64,000 bases of DNA from Dryocola sp051307055 (GTDB lineage Bacteria > Pseudomonadota > Gammaproteobacteria > Enterobacterales > Enterobacteriaceae), in the NCBI RefSeq assembly GCF_051307055.1, contig NZ_CP149994.1, forward strand, positions 3,348,001 through 3,412,000, read 5' to 3'. Position 1 is the first letter of the stretch, and each line of letters begins with the position of its first letter. Position numbers and translations under genes: made by a program. Below the pieces are notes generated by a model that worked only from the letters and a program-made list of their open reading frames with translations, did not search any database and was not told where the DNA came from. Positions 17,827 to 27,354 of the stretch are shown here, piece after piece.

Positions 17827-18141
17827 TTATCGATTGTTCTGCGCGGCATTATTGCCTGCGCGCTTAGAGGTGTCAGGCACCAGACGGTAGAAAGTCTCAC
17901 CGGGTTTGGTCATGCTCAGCTCGTTGCGGGCGCGCTCTTCGATGGCCTCCTGGCCGCCGTTAAGATCGTCAATTTCAGCAAAAAGCTGATCGTTGCGCGC
18001 CTTAAGCTTAGCGTTGGTCGCCTGCTGTGCGGCCACGTCTTCATTGACGCGCGTGTAATCATGCACGCCGTTTTTTCCAAACCACAGCGAATACTGCAGC
18101 CAGACCAGCAAGGCCAGCAATAGCAGCGTTAGTTTACCCAT
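17827..18141 (-). CDS. ftsB: Cell division protein FtsB
   Basis: A small bitopic division protein that joins FtsL and FtsQ at the septum. Of 104 residues, the N-terminal MGKLTLLLLALLVWLQYSLW is the membrane helix, followed by a periplasmic coiled coil (AAQQATNAKLKARNDQLFAE) and a C-terminal tail NNR. The start is the MGKLTL methionine behind a purine-rich ribosome site; an upstream in-frame methionine would add eight unlike residues. First gene of the ftsB-ispD-ispF run. Confidence 0.97.
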   Translation of the reverse strand: MGKLTLLLLALLVWLQYSLWFGKNGVHDYTRVNEDVAAQQATNAKLKARNDQLFAEIDDLNGGQEAIEERARNELSMTKPGETFYRLVPDTSKRAGNNAAQNNR

Positions 18142-18320
18142 CCAGCCCCCTGAAAAACGGCACAATCATCCCACAACTTTATGTCGGACTCCACTCGTGC
18201 TCTGGCGAGTCGTCGAATTTGCGGCAGAATTTATCACAAATTGCGACGGCATGCGCGCCTGCGGGAGGTTTAGCTGCAGCCGGGAGCGATAAATCCGTTC
18301 AGCTTTATCCGCTGACAGAG

Positions 18321-18644
18321 TTAACCCATCAGCCACATAAATAAAGCGCCGAACATCAGCGCCACGGTCAGCAAGGTTGCCACACAGCTATAATGCAGTC
18401 GCCCGCGCGCCAGCGAGTGTAGCGCGATGCCCACGACGACGGCGACAGGCATCAGCGCAAGGAAGAAAGGCCAGGTATAAAGGAAGAAGAATAGCGTATT
18501 AGGGCCGTACATCAGGAAGGGAATACCCAGCGCCAGCAGCCACGACAGGAAGCCGATAAACGCCCCTGGCAAAGACCAGGCGGTATCTTCGACTGACGGG
18601 CTGGTTTCAGCCTGTGTAATAACTATGTTCGAGCTGTTGCGCAT
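18321..18644 (-). CDS. ygbE: Inner-membrane protein YgbE (DUF3561 family)
   Basis: 107 residues with a short polar N-terminus and about three hydrophobic helices (AFIGFLSWLLALGIPFLMYG; FFLALMPVAVVVGIALHSLA; VATLLTVALMFGALFMWLM). It matches the uncharacterised inner-membrane protein that sits between ftsB and cysC in E. coli. No function is known. Its spacing of 54 bases from cysC leaves open whether it is read through from the cys genes. Confidence 0.9.
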   Translation of the reverse strand: MRNSSNIVITQAETSPSVEDTAWSLPGAFIGFLSWLLALGIPFLMYGPNTLFFFLYTWPFFLALMPVAVVVGIALHSLARGRLHYSCVATLLTVALMFGALFMWLMG

Positions 18645-18697
18645 AACGAATCCATTGACCTGAGTGACCAGACGCGGTTATGCGCCTGGTACTGTCT

Positions 18698-19303
18698 TTA
18701 GGATTTGATAATATCGTCACGGCGCAGCAGGTCTAATAATTGCGCAATCAAATTTGTTACCAATTGTTCGCCGTCTAAGTGAATTTCTGGCGTTCGCGGT
18801 GGCTCATATACCGAATCGATACCGGTAAAATTGCGCAGCTCGCCGGCGCGCGCTTTTTTGTATAAGCCTTTCGGATCGCGCGCTTCACAAATCTCAAGCG
18901 GCGTATCAACGAATACTTCGATAAACCGCCCCTCGCCAATTCGCTCGCGTACCATTTGCCGCTCTGCACGATGCGGGGAGATAAACGCTGTCAGCACAAC
19001 CAGCCCGGCATCGACCATCAGGCTGGCGACCTCCCCCACGCGACGGATGTTCTCTTTACGATCGTCATCGCTAAAGCCCAAATCGCTGCACAACCCGTGG
19101 CGCACGTTATCGCCGTCAAGCAAATAGGTGCTCACGCCCAGCTTATGCAGCGCTTCTTCAAGCGCGCCGGCCACGGTAGATTTACCGGAGCCGGACAAGC
19201 CGGTGAACCACAGCACCGCACCGCGATGCTGATGGAGCTGCTCACGCTGGGCTTGCGTGACGGGATGGGGATGCCAGACGACGTTTTCGTCGTGCTCGGC
19301 CAT
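18698..19303 (-). CDS. cysC: Adenylylsulfate kinase CysC
   Basis: Phosphorylates adenylyl sulfate (APS) to PAPS, the second step of sulfate activation. Of 201 residues, the P-loop GLSGSGKST is at residues 35-43 and the DGDNVRHGLCSDLGFS block is the APS site. One-base overlap with cysN (the cysN stop and cysC start share a base) shows translational coupling in the cysDNC operon. Confidence 0.98.
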   Translation of the reverse strand: MAEHDENVVWHPHPVTQAQREQLHQHRGAVLWFTGLSGSGKSTVAGALEEALHKLGVSTYLLDGDNVRHGLCSDLGFSDDDRKENIRRVGEVASLMVDAGLVVLTAFISPHRAERQMVRERIGEGRFIEVFVDTPLEICEARDPKGLYKKARAGELRNFTGIDSVYEPPRTPEIHLDGEQLVTNLIAQLLDLLRRDDIIKS

Positions 19304-20730
19304 TATTTGCCTCCCAGCAAATCACGGGCGCCCCAGTGCGGGAAATGACGACGAACCAGCGCATTCAGCTCCAGCTCAAACGCGCTCCAGGCTGAAGACT
19401 CCTGATAAACTCCTTCCTGCGGCTCGCGCACCATACCGGCGCCAACGGTTACGTTGGTCAGCCGATCGATGAAGATCAGCCCGCCGGTGACCGGGTTTTG
19501 CTGGTATTTATCCAGCACTAAAGGCTCATCGAAAGTTAAATCAACCAGCCCGATACCATTTAACGGCAGGCTTTCCACCACGCGCTGCGTCAGGGTGTTA
19601 ATCTCGACCTGATGATGAATGTTATCAACGCGCGCGCGGGTTTTCTTGCCGGCGACCTTGATGTCATAGCTTTGTCCGGGCACCAGCGGCTGTTCCGCCA
19701 TCCACACCACGTCAACTTTTGCGGTTTGTACCGCCGGATGCGCGTCTTCTGCATCCACTAACAGGTCGCCCCGGCTGATGTCGATTTCGTCTTTCAGCAC
19801 TAAAGAGATCGCTTCGCCCGCAGCAGCTTGTTGCAAATCTCCATCAAAGGTTACGATTCTCGCCACGGCAGACTCGACGCCAGAAGGTAAAACCTTTACC
19901 CGCTGTCCTACTTTGATTGAGCCTGAGGCAAGCGTACCCGCGTAGCCGCGGAAATCCAGATTCGGGCGGTTTACGTACTGAACAGGGAAACGCATCGGCT
20001 GCTGTTCAACCAGGCGTTTCACCTCTACCGTCTCCAGAAGCTCAAGCAGCGTCGGCCCTGTGTACCACGGCATATTCGCGCTTTGCGTCGCGACGTTATC
20101 GCCTTCAAGCGCGGACAGCGGCACAAAGCGAATATCCAGATCTGCCGGCAGCTGTTCGGCAAACGTCAGGTAATCCTGCTTGATCTGCTCGAATCTCTCT
20201 TCATCAAAGCCGACGAGATCCATTTTGTTCACGGCCACAACCAGATGCTTGATCCCCAGCAGCGTGGAGATAAAACTGTGACGGCGAGTCTGATCCAGCA
20301 CGCTCTTACGCGCATCGATCAGCAGGATCGCCAGTTCGCAGGTTGAAGCGCCGGTGGCCATATTGCGGGTGTACTGCTCGTGTCCCGGCGTGTCGGCGAT
20401 AATAAACTTACGCTTCTCGGTGGAGAAATAACGGTACGCCACGTCGATGGTAATGCCCTGCTCGCGTTCGGCCTGTAGACCATCTACCAGCAAAGCCAGG
20501 TCAAGCTTCTCGCCCTGGGTGCCGTGACGCTTGCTGTCGGTATGCAGGGAAGAAAGCTGATCTTCATAAATCTGACGCGTGTCGTGAAGCAGGCGGCCAA
20601 TGAGCGTGCTTTTACCGTCATCGACGCTGCCGCAGGTCAGGAAGCGCAGCAGGCTTTTATGTTGCTGAGCGTGCAGATAAGCTTCGACGCCGCCCTGCTC
20701 CGCGATTTGTTGTGCAATTGCGTTATTCAT
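19303..20730 (-). CDS. cysN: Sulfate adenylyltransferase subunit 1 (GTPase) CysN
   Basis: The GTPase subunit that couples GTP hydrolysis to ATP sulfurylase in making APS. Of 475 residues, the P-loop is GSVDDGKSTLIGRLL, the G3 motif is DTPGHEQYTRNMATGAS and the G4 motif VNKMDLV, as in EF-Tu-like GTPases. The C-terminal half is two beta-barrel domains. It lies 10 bases after cysD and overlaps cysC. Confidence 0.98.
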   Translation of the reverse strand: MNNAIAQQIAEQGGVEAYLHAQQHKSLLRFLTCGSVDDGKSTLIGRLLHDTRQIYEDQLSSLHTDSKRHGTQGEKLDLALLVDGLQAEREQGITIDVAYRYFSTEKRKFIIADTPGHEQYTRNMATGASTCELAILLIDARKSVLDQTRRHSFISTLLGIKHLVVAVNKMDLVGFDEERFEQIKQDYLTFAEQLPADLDIRFVPLSALEGDNVATQSANMPWYTGPTLLELLETVEVKRLVEQQPMRFPVQYVNRPNLDFRGYAGTLASGSIKVGQRVKVLPSGVESAVARIVTFDGDLQQAAAGEAISLVLKDEIDISRGDLLVDAEDAHPAVQTAKVDVVWMAEQPLVPGQSYDIKVAGKKTRARVDNIHHQVEINTLTQRVVESLPLNGIGLVDLTFDEPLVLDKYQQNPVTGGLIFIDRLTNVTVGAGMVREPQEGVYQESSAWSAFELELNALVRRHFPHWGARDLLGGK

Positions 20731-20740
20731 GATGCGCTCC

Positions 20741-21649
20741 TCAGAAGTACCCTTGACGCTTTTTCAGCTCCATCGAACCGGCCTGATCGCGGTCGATCGC
20801 CCGTCCCTGACGCTCGCTGGTGGTGGAAACCAGCATCTCTTCGATGATTTCCGGCAGCGTTTGCGCCCCGGATTCAACGGCGCCGGTCAACGGCCAGCAG
20901 CCCAGCGTGCGGAAACGGACCATTTTCTGCTCGATAACCTCGCCCGGCTGCAAATCAATGCGGCCATCATCCACCATCAGCAGCATGCCGTCGCGCTCCA
21001 GCACCGGACGCGGAGCCGCCAGGTACAGAGGAACAATCTCGATATTTTCCAGATAGATGTACTGCCAGATATCCAGCTCGGTCCAGTTGGAGAGCGGGAA
21101 CACACGAATGCTTTCGCCTTTGTTAATCTGGCCGTTGTAGTTGTGCCACAGTTCAGGACGCTGGTTTTTTGGGTCCCAGCGGTGGAAGCGGTCGCGGAAC
21201 GAATAGATACGCTCCTTGGCGCGCGACTTTTCTTCATCACGGCGTGCGCCGCCGAAAGCCGCATCAAAACCGTATTTGCTCAGCGCCTGTTTCAGGCCTT
21301 CGGTTTTCATGATGTCCGTGTGCTTGGCGCTGCCGTGAACAAACGGGTTAATGCCCATCGCCACGCCTTCCGGGTTTTTATGCACCAGCAGTTCAAAACC
21401 GTAGTTTTTCGCGGTGCGGTCGCGGAATTCGTACATTTCGCGGAATTTCCAGCCGGTATCCACATGCAGCAGCGGGAACGGCAGCGTGCCCGGATAGAAG
21501 GCCTTACGAGCCAAATGCAACATCACCGAGGAATCTTTGCCGATCGAGTACATCATCACCGGATTGGCAAATTCGGCGGCGACCTCGCGGATGATATGGA
21601 TGCTTTCAGCCTCCAGTTGCCGCAGGTGAGTGAGTCGTTTCTGGTCCAT
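20741..21649 (-). CDS. cysD: Sulfate adenylyltransferase subunit 2 CysD
   Basis: The catalytic subunit of ATP sulfurylase. It has 302 residues; the PP-loop nucleotide motif is SIGKDSSVMLHLARKAF, and FAAFGGARRDEEKSRAKER (with the preceding Asp/Ala) is the conserved central block. It is first in the cysDNC operon, divergent from iap across 271 bases that should hold a CysB-dependent promoter, though I did not delimit the CysB sites. Confidence 0.98.
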   Translation of the reverse strand: MDQKRLTHLRQLEAESIHIIREVAAEFANPVMMYSIGKDSSVMLHLARKAFYPGTLPFPLLHVDTGWKFREMYEFRDRTAKNYGFELLVHKNPEGVAMGINPFVHGSAKHTDIMKTEGLKQALSKYGFDAAFGGARRDEEKSRAKERIYSFRDRFHRWDPKNQRPELWHNYNGQINKGESIRVFPLSNWTELDIWQYIYLENIEIVPLYLAAPRPVLERDGMLLMVDDGRIDLQPGEVIEQKMVRFRTLGCWPLTGAVESGAQTLPEIIEEMLVSTTSERQGRAIDRDQAGSMELKKRQGYF

Positions 21650-21920
21650 AACCTTCCCTTAAAGCTGCGATTGGCACGGCGGGTCATGGCCTGCCGTTTA
21701 AATGAAATTAAAAAGGACTATAAGGCGCGGACATATTTCTTATGAAATTACGAATTGGAATGACTAGTTCCGTAAAGGAATAACGCCATCGCTTTGCAAA
21801 TCACAAAATGTGCTTAACGGGCTATTTATCGGGGCTTTAAGAGTATTTGGAATTGTGTAACATCCGTCACAGTTTCATACTACGCAGGCAAAAAACTACC
21901 GATAATAAAAAGGACTCACT

Positions 21921-22961
21921 ATGTTTTCCGCAGCGCGCCGCTGTGCTGTTTGCATGGCGCTTGGCGTAGGTTTCACATTTTCCGTATGGGCGGCTCCCGC
22001 ACGCCTGGGTGAAACAGCTGATTTACAGACTCGCCATATCGCCACCGTATTTCCCGGGCGAATGACCGGCAGCCCGGCCGAAATGTTAGCCGCAGATTAC
22101 CTTCAGCAGCAGTTCGCTCTTTATGGCTATCAAAGCGACATCCGCCGTTTTAATACGCGCTATCTCTACACCACCAAAGACGGCCATCAGAACTGGCACA
22201 ACGTCAGCGCAAGCCAGGTGATTGCCGCGCGCGAAGGTAAAGTTCCGCAGCAGATTATTATCATGGCGCATCTGGACACCTATACGCCGTTAACCGACAA
22301 CGACGTAAACGCCAACCTCGGCGGATTGACGCTGCAGGGCGTGGATGACAACGCATCCGGCCTTGGCGTCATGCTGGAGCTGGCGCAGCGACTGAAAACG
22401 GTGCCGACGCGCTACGGCATCCGTTTTATCGCCACCAGCGGCGAAGAGCTTGGCTCGCTCGGCGCGGAGAATGTTCTCAAACGCATGAGCGAGAGCGAAA
22501 AGAAAAACACCCTGCTGGTGATTAACCTCGATAGCCTGATTACGGGCGATAAGCTCTATTTTAACAGCGGAAAATCGACCCCGGCGGCGGTGCGCAAGCT
22601 CACCCGCGATCGGGCGCTGAAGCTCGCTCATCAGTTGGGCATTCAGGCCGCGATAAATCCAGGGCTGAATGCTAAATATCCGAAAGGCACAGGCTGCTGT
22701 AACGATGCCGAGCCTTTTGACAAAGCGGGAATACCGGTGCTGTCTGTAGAAGCGACCAACTGGTCGCTGGGTGAAAAAGATGGTTTTCAGCAGCGCGCCA
22801 AAAACAAAGCGTTCCCGCATGGAAAAAGCTGGCATCAGGCAGCTCTCGATAATCAGCCGTACCTGGATAAATGGCTACCGGGACGCATTGAGAAACGCAG
22901 CCACGACGTGGTGCGCGTGATGTTGCCGCTGGTGAAAGAACTGGCTAAAGCGGGGAAATAA
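21921..22961 (+). CDS. iap: Alkaline phosphatase isozyme conversion aminopeptidase Iap
   Basis: A periplasmic M28-family zinc aminopeptidase that trims N-terminal arginine from PhoA in E. coli. Of 346 residues, the signal peptide runs to about residue 25 (VGFTFSVWAAPA). Zinc and catalytic residues lie in IIMAHLDTYTP, GVDDNASGLGVMLELA and ATSGEELGSLGA. It is divergent from cysD with AAAAAGGA as the ribosome site. Its end is only 36 bases from the end of convergent cysH, so nothing is inserted in the slot that holds CRISPR-Cas in E. coli. Confidence 0.95.
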   Translation: MFSAARRCAVCMALGVGFTFSVWAAPARLGETADLQTRHIATVFPGRMTGSPAEMLAADYLQQQFALYGYQSDIRRFNTRYLYTTKDGHQNWHNVSASQVIAAREGKVPQQIIIMAHLDTYTPLTDNDVNANLGGLTLQGVDDNASGLGVMLELAQRLKTVPTRYGIRFIATSGEELGSLGAENVLKRMSESEKKNTLLVINLDSLITGDKLYFNSGKSTPAAVRKLTRDRALKLAHQLGIQAAINPGLNAKYPKGTGCCNDAEPFDKAGIPVLSVEATNWSLGEKDGFQQRAKNKAFPHGKSWHQAALDNQPYLDKWLPGRIEKRSHDVVRVMLPLVKELAKAGK

Positions 22962-22997
22962 ACCCGATCCCGACGGACGGTAGGGACCAGGTTAACT

Positions 22998-23729
22998 TTA
23001 TTCGTGCAGGCCGCACTCGCGCTTCAGACCAAAGAAGCGCGTCTCCTCTTCCGCCATACCCGGCTCCCACTTGCGCGTGGTGTGGGTATCGCCGACCGAC
23101 AGATAGCCCTGATCCCACAGCGGATGGTATTTCAGGCCATGTTCGGTGAGATACTGGTAAACCTTGCGGTTGTCCCAGTCGATGATCGGCAGGATCTTAA
23201 ACACGCCGCGCTGAATCGCCAGCACCGGCAGATTCGCCCGGCTGCCGGACTGCTCACGACGCAGACCTGCAAACCAGGTCTGTCCGCCCAGCTCCTGCAA
23301 CGCGCGGTTCATCGGTTCAACTTTATTGATCTCGTTGTATTTCTCGATGCCCTCAACGCCCTGTTCCCACAGCCTGCCGTAGCGCGCCTCCTGCCATGCC
23401 GCGCTTTCCTTCGCGCTGAACACCTTCAGATTCAGCTTCAGCCTGTCCGTCAGCTCATCAATAAAGCGATAGGTTTCCGGGAACAAATAGCCGGTATCGG
23501 TAAGGATCACCGGGATATCCGGGCGCAGTTGGTTAACCAGATGCAGGCTCACCGCCGCCTGGATACCAAAGCTTGAAGACAACACAAACTCGCCGGGCAG
23601 ATTATCCAGCGCCCAGGCCACGCGCTCCTGAGCGCTGAGCTTTTCGAGCTGCGCGTTTGCCTCGGCCAGCGCCATCACGCGCTCGACCTTCGGTAACTCG
23701 TTCAGTGCTTTTAGATCGAGTACGGACAT
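22998..23729 (-). CDS. cysH: Phosphoadenosine phosphosulfate reductase CysH
   Basis: Reduces PAPS to sulfite with thioredoxin. Of 243 residues, the PP-loop-like block LSSSFGIQAAVSLHL and the C-terminal catalytic ECGLHE motif are intact. I chose the MSVLDLKALNELPKVERV start, which has GAGGAACG upstream and matches E. coli. A start 31 codons earlier would run through a REP element and is rejected. Last gene of cysJIH, separated from cysI by that REP element. Confidence 0.97.
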   Translation of the reverse strand: MSVLDLKALNELPKVERVMALAEANAQLEKLSAQERVAWALDNLPGEFVLSSSFGIQAAVSLHLVNQLRPDIPVILTDTGYLFPETYRFIDELTDRLKLNLKVFSAKESAAWQEARYGRLWEQGVEGIEKYNEINKVEPMNRALQELGGQTWFAGLRREQSGSRANLPVLAIQRGVFKILPIIDWDNRKVYQYLTEHGLKYHPLWDQGYLSVGDTHTTRKWEPGMAEEETRFFGLKRECGLHE

Positions 23730-23756
23730 ACGTTCCTCGCTTGTTGGTGAACAAGT

Positions 23757-23830
23757 GGTGGACGGGCGCTGACGCTTATCCACCCGACAGGTTCTCGCAG
23801 GGCGGGTAAGCGAATGCGCCACCCGCCATC
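23757..23830. repeat. REP/BIME element between cysI and cysH
   Basis: Two imperfect palindromic units face each other: GGACGGGCGCTGACGCTTATCC and, about 20 bases on, GGGCGGGTAAGCGAATGCGCC with its flank. This is the arrangement of enterobacterial REP pairs. It lies inside the cysJIH operon, where such hairpins can stabilise upstream mRNA or lower downstream expression (known for REPs generally; not shown here). Confidence 0.75.
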
Positions 23831-23836
23831 AAATTT

Positions 23837-25549
23837 TTACTCCCAAAAATCACGGGCCGGATCGAGCACAGGTCGGACAATCCCGGCGCGGATAGTGAAA
23901 TCGCCAAAGCCCTCATCGGCTTCACGCTCTTTTGACCAGCGGCCCACCAGCTCATCAATCGATGCCAGAATCTCCGGTTCGGTAATATTTTCACGGTACA
24001 TGCGCGGAATACGCGTGCCGATGCGGTTCCCGCCGATATGCAGGTTGTAGCGGCCGGGCGCTTTGCCCACCAGGCCGATTTCCGCCAGCATTGAGCGGCC
24101 GCAGCCGTTCGGACAGCCGGTTACACGCAGGACGATGTTTTCCTCGCCCACGTGATGCTTTTCCATCACCGCTTCAACTTTGGTCACAAACTGCGGCAGG
24201 AAGCGTTCCGCTTCGGCCATCGCCAGCGGGCAGGTCGGGAACGACACACAGGCCATGGAGTTTTCACGCTGCGGTTTTACCGCGTGCATCAGCCCATGAT
24301 CTTTAGCGATCTTCTCGATTTTCGCCTTTTCGCTTGCCGGCACGCCCGCCACGATCAGGTTCTGGTTGGCGGTCAGGCGGAAATCGCCCTGGTGGATCTT
24401 CGCGATCTCCAGCAGGCCCGTTTTCAATGGACGGCCTGGATAATCCAGAATACGACCGTTTTCGATAAACAGCGTCAGGTGCCATTTGTCGTCGATGCCT
24501 TTTACCCAGCCGATGCGATCGCCGCGGCCGGTGAATTCGTAAGGGCGGATCGGCTCAAATTTAATGCCGGCGCGACGTTCGACTTCCGCTTTAAATACGT
24601 CCACGCCAACACGCTCAAGGGTGTATTTGGTCTTGGCGTTTTTACGATCGGTACGGTTGCCCCAGTCGCGCTGCGTGGTGACAACGGCTTCCGCTACGGC
24701 CAGCGTGTGCTCAAGCGGGATATAGCCAAACTCGCTTGCGGTACGGGCGTAGGTCGCTTTGTTGCCGTGCTCAATGGACAGGCCGCCGCCCACCAGCAGG
24801 TTGAAGCCCACCAGCTTGCCCTCTTTGGCAATCGCGATGAAGTTCATGTCGTTGGCGTGCAGATCGACGTCGTTCTGCGGCGGCACCACAACCGTAGTTT
24901 TAAACTTACGCGGCAGGTAGGTCGCGCCCAGGATCGGCTCTTCGTCGGTTGTCGCAACCTTCTCCTGATCCCACCAGATCTCGGCGTAGGCACGGGTGCG
25001 CGGCAGCAGATGCTCCGAGAGTTTCTTCGCCCACTCGTACGCTTCCTGGTGCAGCCGGGACTCGACCGGGTTTGAAGTGCACAGCACGTTACGGTTCATG
25101 TCGTTGGCGGTCGCCAGCGCGTCCAGACCCACCTCGTGCAGCATCTCATGGGCCGGCTTCACGTTCTTTTTCAGAATGCCATGGAACTGGAAGGTCTGGC
25201 GGTTCGTCAGACGAATGCTGCCGTAGATGGTTTTGTCTTCGGCAAATTTATCAATGGCGCGCCACTGCTGCGTGGTGATAATGCCGCCCGGCAGGCGGCA
25301 GCGCAGCAACATCGCGTGACGCGGCTCCAGCTTCTGCGCGGCGCGCTCGGCGCGGATATCGCGATCGTCCTGCTGATACATGCCGTGAAAGCGGATAAGC
25401 AGAAAGTTGTCGCCCTTAAAGCCACCGGACAGCCCGTCCTGTAAATCTTCTTTAATGGTGCCGCGCAGGAAATTACTTTCACGCTTCATGCGCTCGGCAT
25501 CAGACAGTTTTCCTTCAACCACTAACGGTCCAGGGTGTTTTTCGCTCAT
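23837..25549 (-). CDS. cysI: Sulfite reductase hemoprotein subunit CysI
   Basis: The siroheme and 4Fe-4S subunit of NADPH-sulfite reductase, which reduces sulfite to sulfide. It has 570 residues, as in E. coli. The four cluster cysteines lie in CVSFPTCPLAMAEAE and VTGCPNGCGRSMLAEIG. The start codon overlaps the last base of cysJ, so the two subunits are translationally coupled. Confidence 0.98.
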   Translation of the reverse strand: MSEKHPGPLVVEGKLSDAERMKRESNFLRGTIKEDLQDGLSGGFKGDNFLLIRFHGMYQQDDRDIRAERAAQKLEPRHAMLLRCRLPGGIITTQQWRAIDKFAEDKTIYGSIRLTNRQTFQFHGILKKNVKPAHEMLHEVGLDALATANDMNRNVLCTSNPVESRLHQEAYEWAKKLSEHLLPRTRAYAEIWWDQEKVATTDEEPILGATYLPRKFKTTVVVPPQNDVDLHANDMNFIAIAKEGKLVGFNLLVGGGLSIEHGNKATYARTASEFGYIPLEHTLAVAEAVVTTQRDWGNRTDRKNAKTKYTLERVGVDVFKAEVERRAGIKFEPIRPYEFTGRGDRIGWVKGIDDKWHLTLFIENGRILDYPGRPLKTGLLEIAKIHQGDFRLTANQNLIVAGVPASEKAKIEKIAKDHGLMHAVKPQRENSMACVSFPTCPLAMAEAERFLPQFVTKVEAVMEKHHVGEENIVLRVTGCPNGCGRSMLAEIGLVGKAPGRYNLHIGGNRIGTRIPRMYRENITEPEILASIDELVGRWSKEREADEGFGDFTIRAGIVRPVLDPARDFWE

Positions 25550-27354
25550 TAGTAGACATCTCGCTGATAACGGCGCTCAATGCGCAGCTCACTTAAAAAT
25601 TCATCTGCCGACTCGAGGTCCATACCACCGAACTCGGCTACCACTTCCAGTAATGCCTGCTCAACGTCTTTCGCCATGCGATTGGCGTCGCCGCAGACAT
25701 AAATGTGGGCGCCTTCGTTAATCCAGCTCCACAGTTCCGCGCCTTTTTCGCGCAGCTTATCCTGTACGTATATTTTATGTTGCTGGTCGCGGGACCAGGC
25801 GAGATCGATATTCGTCAGCAGGCCTTCTTTGACATAGCGCTGCCATTCCACCTGGTAGAGGAAGTCTTCGGTAAAGTGCGGGTTGCCGAAGAACAGCCAG
25901 TTTTTGCCCGTTGCGCCGTCGTTTTCACGCTGCTGCATAAAGGCGCGGAACGGCGCAATGCCGGTGCCCGGGCCAATCATAATCACCGGGGTTTCCGGGT
26001 TAGCCGGCAGGCGGAAGTTATCGTTATGTTCGATGAACACTCGCACTTCGCTATCCTCGACAAGCCTGTCGGCCAGGAAACCTGAAGCGCCGCCGGTGCG
26101 GGCCCGGCCTTCTATGTCGTAGCGCACAACGCCGACGGTAATATGCACTTCGCTTTCGGCCTCCGCCTGCGAAGAAGCGATGGAATAGAGACGAGGCGTG
26201 AGCGGGCGCAGCAGCTCAAGCAGCTGCTGCGCGGTTAATTCAGACGGGGCGTAACGCACCATATCGACAATCGGCGTGTTCTGGGCAAAGTGCTGCAGCC
26301 TGGTTTTATCGCCCGCCAGATCCAAAAGCGCCGCGCTGCGGGTAAGCTGGGCATATTTCTCAACGATGGTTGTGGTGTTCACCGTCAGTTCGAAATGCCA
26401 CTCTAACGCTTCGCTTAGCGGCAGCGTTTTTCCCTCGACGGTCACGCTTTCGTCACCCTTTAGCCACAGCAGTTCCACCAGCTCTTTTACCAGAGCAGGA
26501 TCGTTCTGATACCAGACGCCGAGCGCATCGCCAGGCTGGTAGCGCAGGCCCGAATCACCGAGGTCGATTTCAAAATGGCGCACGTCTTTTTCAGAGTCGC
26601 GTCCGGTGATTTTCTGGTTAACCGCAAGCGTCGCCGTCAGCGGCGCTTCTTTGGTGTACGGGCTGGTGAAGACTTCGTTTACCACGCCGGTTGCGGTGAC
26701 CGCCGCCTGGGCTGGCGTTTCTGCCGGCACGCGCGATTTCAGCAGCTCAACGATTTTACCGCGCCACGCCTGGGCCGCGGGCTGAAACTCCACGTCGGCA
26801 TCTGCGCGATCCAGCAGGCGAACGCCGCCCAGCTCCGCGAGTTTAGTATCGAAATCTTTACCGGACTGGCAGAAAAACTCGTAGGACGTATCGCCAAGGC
26901 TGAACACGGCAAACGCCGTATCGGTAAGTTTTGGCGCTTTTTTCGAGAACAGGAACTTGTGCAGCGCCACCGCCTCTTCTGGCGGTTCGCCTTCACCCTG
27001 GGTGGAAGTCACGACAATCAGCAGTTTTTCCTGAGCGATCTGCTTGAATTTATAGTCGCCCGCGTTGACCAGGTTGACGTTCAGCTTTGCCGCCAGCAGA
27101 TCGTCCCGCAGTTGCTCGCTAACGCGACGCGCATTGCCGGTCTGGGAGGCGGAAAGCAAAGTGATAACCGGCACTTCAGCCGCAGGCGGCTGCGCTGTAG
27201 CCACCGCGCCAGGCTGTTGATTAATCATTCCCCAGAAGTAGCCGGACAGCCAGGCCAGTTGAGTCTGTGAGAAGTCGGTTGTTGCCGCCTGGAGGCGTGC
27301 CAGTTGCTCCGGGGTAAGCGGCAGCAAAGCGGTCGGTGGGGCCTGAGTTGTCAT
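25549..27354 (-). CDS. cysJ: Sulfite reductase flavoprotein subunit CysJ
   Basis: Passes electrons from NADPH through FAD and FMN to CysI. Of 601 residues, the flavodoxin domain has SASQTGNARRVSEQL and VVTSTQGEGEPPEEA. The FAD-binding block is RLYSIASS and the NADPH site GPGTGIAPFRAFMQQR; the C-terminus ends RYQRDVY as in the family. First gene of cysJIH, with a 316-base divergent gap to queD. Confidence 0.98.
   Translation of the reverse strand: MTTQAPPTALLPLTPEQLARLQAATTDFSQTQLAWLSGYFWGMINQQPGAVATAQPPAAEVPVITLLSASQTGNARRVSEQLRDDLLAAKLNVNLVNAGDYKFKQIAQEKLLIVVTSTQGEGEPPEEAVALHKFLFSKKAPKLTDTAFAVFSLGDTSYEFFCQSGKDFDTKLAELGGVRLLDRADADVEFQPAAQAWRGKIVELLKSRVPAETPAQAAVTATGVVNEVFTSPYTKEAPLTATLAVNQKITGRDSEKDVRHFEIDLGDSGLRYQPGDALGVWYQNDPALVKELVELLWLKGDESVTVEGKTLPLSEALEWHFELTVNTTTIVEKYAQLTRSAALLDLAGDKTRLQHFAQNTPIVDMVRYAPSELTAQQLLELLRPLTPRLYSIASSQAEAESEVHITVGVVRYDIEGRARTGGASGFLADRLVEDSEVRVFIEHNDNFRLPANPETPVIMIGPGTGIAPFRAFMQQRENDGATGKNWLFFGNPHFTEDFLYQVEWQRYVKEGLLTNIDLAWSRDQQHKIYVQDKLREKGAELWSWINEGAHIYVCGDANRMAKDVEQALLEVVAEFGGMDLESADEFLSELRIERRYQRDVY

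Noticed and set aside
22962..22997. Possible CRISPR array at the iap-cysH position
   Set aside because: Only 36 bases, with no direct repeats or spacers.
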